From assembly GCF_016937535.1 (NCBI RefSeq), contig NZ_JAFHKK010000016.1, positions 1 through 60,042 on the forward strand: DNA of 60,042 bases, read 5' to 3'. A program made the position numbers and the translations under genes. This document shows, piece after piece, positions 54,471 to 60,042 of the stretch. The notes under the pieces are model-generated. The model did no database searches, was not told the origin of the DNA, and saw nothing but the letters and a program-made list of their open reading frames with translations. The stretch's first letter is position 1. Every line of letters starts with the position of its first letter. This DNA is from Sulfurospirillum tamanense. GTDB taxonomy: Bacteria > Campylobacterota > Campylobacteria > Campylobacterales > Campylobacteraceae.

Positions 54471-56219
54471 TTGCGAAGTCATTATTGCACTGATTTAAAC
54501 ACGACCCACATCGGCCAAGAGGTCGAATTGTGCGGATGGACCAACAGCTACCGCGACCACGGCGGGATTATTTTCATTGACTTACGAGACAAAACCGGAC
54601 TCATTCAACTCGTCTGCGACCCCGAAGATAGCCAAGAAGCCCACGATGTAGCCTCTAAAGTACGCGACGAATTTGTCTTGCGCGCTTACGGCAAAGTGCG
54701 CGCGCGCGGCGAAGGACTAGAAAACCCCAAGCTTGCCACAGGTGCCATCGAAGTTATCCTTAGCCGTCTTGTGGTGGAAAACCCAAGTGCCGCCCTTCCC
54801 TTTGTCATCAACGACAAAGACGTGAGCGAAGAAGTACGCTTAAAGTACCGTTACCTCGACCTGCGCACACCCAAAGCTTACGAGACCTTTCGCTTGCGTA
54901 GCAAAGCGGCCATGGCCGTGCGCAACACCCTAGACGCCAAAGGCTTTTTGGAAGTCGAAACCCCCATTTTAACCAAAGCAACGCCCGAGGGTGCGCGGGA
55001 TTACCTTGTGCCAAGCCGTGTGCACAACGGCGAATTTTACGCCCTTCCCCAATCCCCACAGCTGTTCAAACAACTCCTCATGTGTTCAGGGTTTGACCGC
55101 TATTTTCAGATTGCTAAATGTTTCCGCGACGAAGACTTGCGCGCCGATCGCCAACCTGAATTTACCCAAATCGACATCGAAATGAGCTTTTGCGAGCAAG
55201 ACGACATCATCGCTGTGACTGAAGATTTGCTCAAAGCTGTTTTCAAAGAAGCGGGCCATGAGATTCACGCACCGTTTAACCGCATCACCTACAAAGAAGC
55301 GATGGAACGTTACGGTTCAGACAAGCCTGATTTGCGCTACGACCTTTCCATGGTAGATGTGATGGACATCTTTGAAACCTGCGACAACGAAATCTTTAGC
55401 TCCATCGCCAAAGATGCCAAGAAAAACCGTATCAAAGCCCTCAAAGTTCCCCAAGGTGACACCGTTTTCTCCAAACGCCAGATGAAAGGCTTTGAGGATT
55501 ACGTGCGCAAGTTTGGCGCTTCAGGTCTTGGATATTTTCAAATGAAAGAAGACGGCCTCAAAGGCCCCTTGACCAAGTTTTTTACCGAAGCAGCCCTTGA
55601 GCAGATTGTGGCGCGTTGCGAACTTGTCGTGGGAGACGTGGTCTTTTTTGGCGCAGGCCCCAAAAAACTCGTGCTTGATTACATGGGACGTTTTCGCATC
55701 TTTTTGGCCGAACAAATGGACATCATCCCCAAAGACCGCTTTGAGTTTTTGTGGGTAGTAGATTTTGAAATGTTTGAAGTGGAAGAAGGCAAACTCAAAG
55801 CCTTGCACCACCCTTTCACCATGCCAAAAGACATCAACGCGCCGCTGGATGAGATGGAATCCATCGCCTATGACGTGGTACTTAACGGCGTTGAGCTTGG
55901 CGGAGGAAGTATTCGTATCCACAAAGCGGACATCCAAGCCAAAGTCTTTTCACTCCTTGGCATCAGTGACGAAGAAGCGGCAGAAAAGTTTGGCTTTTTG
56001 CTCAATGCTCTTAAATTTGGCGCACCCCCACACGGTGGTATCGCCCTTGGACTTGACAGGCTAATGATGCTGCTTACTGGCTCTTCTAGCATCCGTGATG
56101 TCATCGCTTTCCCTAAAACCCAGCGCGCCCAGTGCCAACTCACTGGCGCTCCAAGCCCTGTCGAAATGGCGCAAATGCGTGAACTTGGCATTCGACTTCG
56201 CGAAAAAACATCCCATTAA
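54471..56219 (+). CDS. aspS: Aspartyl-tRNA synthetase
   Basis: 582 residues from a TTG with AAGGAAG upstream; translation begins (M)RSHYCTDLN as in other AspRS. OB anticodon domain ([22 protein letters not shown]), class II motif 2 [20 protein letters not shown] and motif 3 [14 protein letters not shown]. The bacterial GAD insertion domain is present. Probably non-discriminating (Asp-tRNA-Asn) in this phylum. Followed by adk after 8 bases. Confidence 0.97.
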   Translation: MRSHYCTDLNTTHIGQEVELCGWTNSYRDHGGIIFIDLRDKTGLIQLVCDPEDSQEAHDVASKVRDEFVLRAYGKVRARGEGLENPKLATGAIEVILSRLVVENPSAALPFVINDKDVSEEVRLKYRYLDLRTPKAYETFRLRSKAAMAVRNTLDAKGFLEVETPILTKATPEGARDYLVPSRVHNGEFYALPQSPQLFKQLLMCSGFDRYFQIAKCFRDEDLRADRQPEFTQIDIEMSFCEQDDIIAVTEDLLKAVFKEAGHEIHAPFNRITYKEAMERYGSDKPDLRYDLSMVDVMDIFETCDNEIFSSIAKDAKKNRIKALKVPQGDTVFSKRQMKGFEDYVRKFGASGLGYFQMKEDGLKGPLTKFFTEAALEQIVARCELVVGDVVFFGAGPKKLVLDYMGRFRIFLAEQMDIIPKDRFEFLWVVDFEMFEVEEGKLKALHHPFTMPKDINAPLDEMESIAYDVVLNGVELGGGSIRIHKADIQAKVFSLLGISDEEAAEKFGFLLNALKFGAPPHGGIALGLDRLMMLLTGSSSIRDVIAFPKTQRAQCQLTGAPSPVEMAQMRELGIRLREKTSH

Positions 56220-56227
56220 GGACTCTT

Positions 56228-56800
56228 ATGAAAAAACTTTTTCTCATCATTGGCGCACCTGGTAGCGGCAAAACCACCGATGCGAGCTTGATTGCTCAAC
56301 ACAACCCTGAAACCATCGCCCACTACTCCACGGGCGAGTTGTTGCGAGACGAAGTGGCACGCGGGAGCGCGCTTGGCAAAACCATCGACAGCTTTGTGAG
56401 TGCGGGCAACCTTGTGCCCCTCAACATTGTTATCGACACCATCGTCGGCGCTATTAAACAGAGTGAGAAAAATGTCATCCTCATCGACGGGTTTCCTCGA
56501 AGTGTAGAACAAATGGAAGCCTTAGACGCCATCTTAGCCAAGGAAACCACCATTGTACTTGAAAGCGTTATTGAGGTTCAAGTGAGTGAAGAGGTAGCAT
56601 GTGACCGTGTTTTGGGACGCGGGCGTGGGGCGGACGATAATGCCGAAGTGTTTAAAAACCGCATGAACGTCTACACGTCGCCACTGGGTATGATTCAGGC
56701 ATTTTACACTTCAAAACGCTTGTTGCACAAGATTAATGGCGAGCGCACCATCGAAGCCATCGTGGAAGAGATGGAAAAATTTGTAAAGTCCAAACTTTAA
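56228..56800 (+). CDS. adk: Adenylate kinase
   Basis: 190 residues, short-lid form. P-loop [20 protein letters not shown] and [10 protein letters not shown]. Converts AMP and ATP to 2 ADP. The LID region GRGRGADDN is the compact type. In an operon with aspS. Confidence 0.95.
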   Translation: MKKLFLIIGAPGSGKTTDASLIAQHNPETIAHYSTGELLRDEVARGSALGKTIDSFVSAGNLVPLNIVIDTIVGAIKQSEKNVILIDGFPRSVEQMEALDAILAKETTIVLESVIEVQVSEEVACDRVLGRGRGADDNAEVFKNRMNVYTSPLGMIQAFYTSKRLLHKINGERTIEAIVEEMEKFVKSKL

Positions 56801-56828
56801 GACAAGGTTTTCGCAAAAGATTTTTAAC

Positions 56829-57575
56829 ATGAAGCGCTTTTTTAGTGTCATTGTCGGCTCAGAACTTCTCAACGGAAGGCGAGTCGATAAACACTTTACC
56901 TTTTTGCTCCACGCGCTAAAAAAACGGGGTTGGACCCTTGAGGGCAATTTTGTTATCAAGGATGACCCCGCTTTGATGCATTCGGTTTTCTCTCTTCTTA
57001 AATCCCAGCCCAATACTTACATTTTTTCTTTTGGGGGCATCGGCGCTACGCCCGATGATTGCACTCGCGAAGTGGTGGCTAACGTCTTTCGTGATGGCAC
57101 TTTAGCACCCCACCCCCAAGCCCAAGCCCTCATTCACGCCCAGTTTGGCGACCACGTCACCTCACACCGTTTGCGCATGGGCGAACTTCCCAAAGATGTT
57201 GAACTTCTCACTAATGTGGTCAACCAAACCCCAGGCTTCGCCCTTGATGGTCGATTTTTCTTTATGCCAGGCTTTCCCTCTATGGCATGGCCCATGGCCA
57301 AAGAAGCACTGGAACGCTATGTGGGCACCAATCCTGTACACACCTTTACATGTAACTTTTTAGTAGAAACAGGGGAGAGTGAATTGATCGCACTTATGCA
57401 GGCTTTACCCAAAGAAGTCGAACTCTCTTCTTTACCCCACCTACGAAAAGACGGCGCGCGTGAAGTTGAGATTTACCTTGCCTGCAAAGACCAAACGCTT
57501 TTGTTTCAAAGTAAAACACTTTTTTTTAATAACCTCTCAAATTTAGGTATTCCTGTCACTGTTTTAGATGATTAA
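56829..57575 (+). CDS. CinA/MoaB-type molybdopterin-binding-fold protein
   Basis: 248 residues. N-terminal MoCF fold with VGSELLNGRRVDKHF and the diagnostic FGGIGATPDDCTREVVA; GFALDGRFFFMPGFPSMAW also matches CinA-type proteins. The C-terminal nicotinamide-nucleotide amidase domain of full CinA is absent. Possible ADP-ribose pyrophosphatase or molybdopterin-related role. A TACATGTA is read FTC. Confidence 0.88.
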   Translation: MKRFFSVIVGSELLNGRRVDKHFTFLLHALKKRGWTLEGNFVIKDDPALMHSVFSLLKSQPNTYIFSFGGIGATPDDCTREVVANVFRDGTLAPHPQAQALIHAQFGDHVTSHRLRMGELPKDVELLTNVVNQTPGFALDGRFFFMPGFPSMAWPMAKEALERYVGTNPVHTFTCNFLVETGESELIALMQALPKEVELSSLPHLRKDGAREVEIYLACKDQTLLFQSKTLFFNNLSNLGIPVTVLDD

Positions 57576-57589
57576 GTGCTTTTTTAGAT

Positions 57590-57595
57590 TATAAT
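57590..57595 (+). promoter_or_regulatory. -10 element of the PAS-GGDEF-EAL gene
   Basis: TATAAT in TTAGATTATAATGTCG. The ATG inside this sequence (57594) opens the longest frame but coincides with the -10 box, so I prefer the GTG at 57630. Confidence 0.6.
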
Positions 57596-57629
57596 GTCGA
57601 CATACTTGTTTCAAAAAAAAGGGGCAGAG

Positions 57630-59669
57630 GTGCGTCGCATAGAAATTTTGTACATTGAATGGGAAGATGCTTTGGCGCAAAATGTCATTGCACTTCTTCG
57701 TCCTCTTTCTGAGCACCTCTACCACGCCACCTCTGTTCATGAAGCATTACGTGTTTTTAAAAGCGACCTTCCCCCTTTTGTGATTATGTCCGCCTCTTCC
57801 TCCAAGGGCATAAACATTGATTTGTGTAAAACATTCAAAACCCTTTCGCCTAAAACAAAAATTCTTTTACATGTAAACCCAGAAGAGTCCACTGTTTTGC
57901 TTGATGCCATTAGCTTTGGCGTGGATACCTTTGCCCTTAAACCACTCAATAAACCTTCTTTTTTGGCCACTGTTCAGACCATGATGCACACTTTTTTCGC
58001 CACACAAAAAGCCGAGGAAGCCTTACACTTAACACGTCAACTCACTCGCGCTTTTGAGACAAGTACGATTGTTTCAAAAACAGACCTCAGAGGTATTATT
58101 ACCTATGCCAATAAAGCTTTTGAGAAAATTTCAGGCTACACCCAAGAAGAGCTTGTGGGCAAACCTCACAATATTGTTCGACATCCTGACATGGATAAAT
58201 CCGTCTTTGAAGACATGTGGAATGTCATCAGCCATGGCCAAATTTGGAAAGGGGTTGTTAAAAATCGTCACAAAGACGGAGGGCCTTATGTGGTTGAAGC
58301 TACCATCATTCCTATTTTAGATACCCAAGGCAAGGTAGTGGAGTATATGAGTATACGTCATGATATTTCTCAATTAGCAACGCGCAACTCCTATCTCCAG
58401 GATGTCATCGCCCAAAATGAAGAAATTGTCAAGGTCAAATCCAACGAACTCCTTGAAAAACTCTACAAAGACGAGATCACCAAGCTTCCAAATTCCCTTG
58501 CTTTGCAACGCGATATACCGCGGTTTGAAGGGGGAACGCTTTTTCTTTTAGACATTAATAATTTCAATATTTTCAACAAACTTTATGGCTTTGCCTTTGG
58601 GGATATTTTGCTTCAAGAGGTAACTAAGCACATTATGTTTTTATGCGGCAATAAAGAAATCCTTTACAAACTTAGTGCCGACCGCTACGCCTTACTTACC
58701 CATGAGCATAGTCAAGCACATATTGACGATACATGTAACCAAATTTTTGCCTATTTTGACACAACAGAAATTACGGTTGAGACGATTGAAAGTTTCATTA
58801 GTTTTAGCATCGGTGTAGCTAAAATTGAAGACGGGCGCGATGCTATTGTTGATGCAGAATTTGCTCTAGACATTTCCAAAAAGCACGGAAAGCGTTTCAA
58901 AGTTGTCTACGACAGCGGCTCTTCACAAATCCGAGAGGAGCTCGAGAGCATTGGCTGGCTCAATAAAACCCGAGAGTTTATCCACAAAGATATGATTGTC
59001 CCCTACTTTCAACCCATTGTGGACGTACACACCAAAGCAGTACACAAGTACGAGTGTTTGGCGCGTGTTATTGATGGAGATTTGGTCATTCCACCGCTTA
59101 TGTTTATTAACGCAGCCACCAAGCTAGGCTTGCTCACCTCAGTCACCAAAAGCATGATCAACAAATCGTTTCAATACTTTGCAGGTAAAGACATCCGATT
59201 CTCCATCAATATTACTGAGCGAGACATCATGGATGGGTATTTGATGGAATTCATTCGGTTCAAAGCAGAGCGCTATGGCATCGACCCGCACAATGTCACC
59301 TTTGAAATCCTTGAAAACATCACCCTTTCCAAGGAATCCGACCTCATCACAGGAACCATTGGCCTTGTGAAAGATTATGGGTGCGACATTGCCATTGATG
59401 ACTTCGGGAGTGAAAATTCCAATTTTAGCCGCTTGCTTTCTTTGCAATCAGACTACATCAAAATCGACGGCTCATTTGTACACAATTGCGACAAAGACCC
59501 GGAAAAACAAAAAATTATCGATGCTATTGTACAACTTGCAAAGCGGCTTGGTATTAAATCTATCGCAGAATTTGTCTCCACCGAGGCAATCTTTGACACC
59601 ATCAAGGCTCTAGGGGTGGATTATGCCCAAGGGTATCTTTTTGGAAAGCCAGAGCCTAACACCCTCTAA
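57630..59669 (+). CDS. Pseudo-receiver-PAS-GGDEF-EAL protein, probable c-di-GMP phosphodiesterase
   Basis: 679 residues from a GTG (GGGGCAGAG upstream). Receiver-like domain (1-120) lacking the phospho-Asp: the position reads PFVIMSASSS. Aer-type PAS (about 145-265) with KPHNIVRHPDM. The GGDEF domain is degenerate (LSADRYALL). The EAL domain has the catalytic set YECLAR, NITERD, FEILEN, IAIDDFG, IKIDG, EF and GYLFGKP, so hydrolysis of c-di-GMP is likely. It probably senses redox state through its PAS. Three TACATGTA-family sites lie in or near it. Confidence 0.9.
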   Translation: MRRIEILYIEWEDALAQNVIALLRPLSEHLYHATSVHEALRVFKSDLPPFVIMSASSSKGINIDLCKTFKTLSPKTKILLHVNPEESTVLLDAISFGVDTFALKPLNKPSFLATVQTMMHTFFATQKAEEALHLTRQLTRAFETSTIVSKTDLRGIITYANKAFEKISGYTQEELVGKPHNIVRHPDMDKSVFEDMWNVISHGQIWKGVVKNRHKDGGPYVVEATIIPILDTQGKVVEYMSIRHDISQLATRNSYLQDVIAQNEEIVKVKSNELLEKLYKDEITKLPNSLALQRDIPRFEGGTLFLLDINNFNIFNKLYGFAFGDILLQEVTKHIMFLCGNKEILYKLSADRYALLTHEHSQAHIDDTCNQIFAYFDTTEITVETIESFISFSIGVAKIEDGRDAIVDAEFALDISKKHGKRFKVVYDSGSSQIREELESIGWLNKTREFIHKDMIVPYFQPIVDVHTKAVHKYECLARVIDGDLVIPPLMFINAATKLGLLTSVTKSMINKSFQYFAGKDIRFSINITERDIMDGYLMEFIRFKAERYGIDPHNVTFEILENITLSKESDLITGTIGLVKDYGCDIAIDDFGSENSNFSRLLSLQSDYIKIDGSFVHNCDKDPEKQKIIDAIVQLAKRLGIKSIAEFVSTEAIFDTIKALGVDYAQGYLFGKPEPNTL

Positions 59670-60042
59670 ACATCCCTACACTCATCTCTCTTTTTTTCCC
59701 ATATCCTGGGATTTTTTGCACAGTAAACCCAGCCTCTTCTAGTCTCTTGCGCACCGCGGAAGCAGCGGTAAATGTGGCAAAGGTAGCGTCGCTGTTGCTA
59801 TTTTTTGCCATCTCTTCAAAAAGATTCTCTTCCCACATCGTGCTGTTTTTGCTCGGGGCAAATCCGTCTAAAAACCAAGCATCCACTCCCTTGGGAAATA
59901 GAGGAAGTGCGCGGGCAGCCTCATCGAAAATAAGCTTTACATGTAAAGCTCCAAAATGCATCTCATGCACACCACCAACAAGAGGTGGATACGCTTTTTG
60001 CAACACGGACGCATAAGGAGCGAGAGATTGCCATGAGGTATG
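59656..60042 (-). CDS. MnmD/MnmC-N-like tRNA methyltransferase, partial (5' end outside window)
   Basis: C-terminal 128 codons, open to the window edge. AWFLDGFAPSKNSTMWEENLF and ATFTAASAVRKRLEEAGFTVQKIPGYGKKREMS are hallmarks of the MnmC N-terminal methyltransferase (mnm5s2U synthesis in tRNA wobble positions). Convergent with, and overlapping by 14 bases, the PAS-GGDEF-EAL gene. One TACATGTA read Leu-His-Val. Confidence 0.88.
   Translation of the reverse strand, partial: HTSWQSLAPYASVLQKAYPPLVGGVHEMHFGALHVKLIFDEAARALPLFPKGVDAWFLDGFAPSKNSTMWEENLFEEMAKNSNSDATFATFTAASAVRKRLEEAGFTVQKIPGYGKKREMSVGMFRGC

Noticed and set aside
57594-57629. ATG at 57594 as start of the PAS-GGDEF-EAL gene
   Set aside because: This ATG is part of the TATAAT -10 sequence; the GTG at 57630 has an upstream purine-rich site and starts directly at the receiver-like fold.

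Overview
The window looks like a chromosomal segment of a Campylobacterota (Epsilonproteobacteria) bacterium, most likely a Sulfurospirillum-type free-living anaerobe. The indications are a napAGHBFLD nitrate reductase operon without napC, an NrfHA nitrite reductase with a fused CcsB/CcsA cytochrome assembly protein, a second GluRS-type gene, extended -10 promoters of the TGnTATAAT type, and a nadK-recN-(REC-REC-GGDEF)-tatD-...-kdsC-lptC-lptA-engB-...-mrdA block that resembles Campylobacter. I saw no rRNA, tRNA, CRISPR array, insertion sequence or prophage.

Layout. 1-2.9 kb: a partial GGDEF membrane protein and a Cache-type chemoreceptor. 2.9-7.1 kb: two paralogous AraC regulators, a MipA/OmpV porin-like protein, a CPBP protease and a flavin reductase-like protein, with four copies of a shared TTCG(C/T)nTTTTTACAA element in front of the regulators and the porin. 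7.1-23.2 kb: a nitrate/nitrite ammonification island on the minus strand. It reads nrfH-nrfA-ccsBA-OB protein, then a Crp/Fnr regulator and an orphan NarX-like nitrate sensor, then napAGHBFLD and a PAS protein; a second Crp/Fnr regulator and marC lie at its edge. The napA and nrfH promoters have the same architecture: a TTGAC-N4-GTCAA-type box centred 30.5 bp from an identical TACAAT -10. 24-27.7 kb: Mn-type pyrophosphatase, then a Tat-exported Rieske protein and a cytochrome c'-like protein convergent with a flavocytochrome-type FAD oxidoreductase. 27.8-37.4 kb: a GluRS2-like protein lacking key active-site residues, yggT, slt, mobB, fbp, metG, a Mur-ligase-like protein, ybeY and a Ca/Na antiporter. 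37.4-38.3 kb: a CitC-like protein without its catalytic motifs. 38.8-50.6 kb: a tightly packed minus-strand operon from nadK to mrdA covering NAD phosphorylation, DNA repair, signalling, peptidoglycan and LPS functions. 50.7-52.2 kb: a small AT-richer accessory island with a BrnT/CopG-like toxin-antitoxin pair and an unknown protein with a HEPN-like R-x4-H motif. 52.2-60 kb: thiC with a TPP riboswitch, a long inverted repeat, aspS, adk, a CinA-type protein, a PAS-GGDEF-EAL protein and a partial mnmD-like gene.

The strongest unexplained signal is at the DNA level. The palindrome TACATGTA, usually within CTTTACATGTAAAG, occurs 32 times in 60 kb (about one is expected from base composition). It lies in coding and non-coding DNA and in all three reading frames where the code permits; in several intergenic spaces it is extended into 14-28 bp perfect palindromes. 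It behaves like a highly iterated palindrome or uptake/chromosome-organisation signal.
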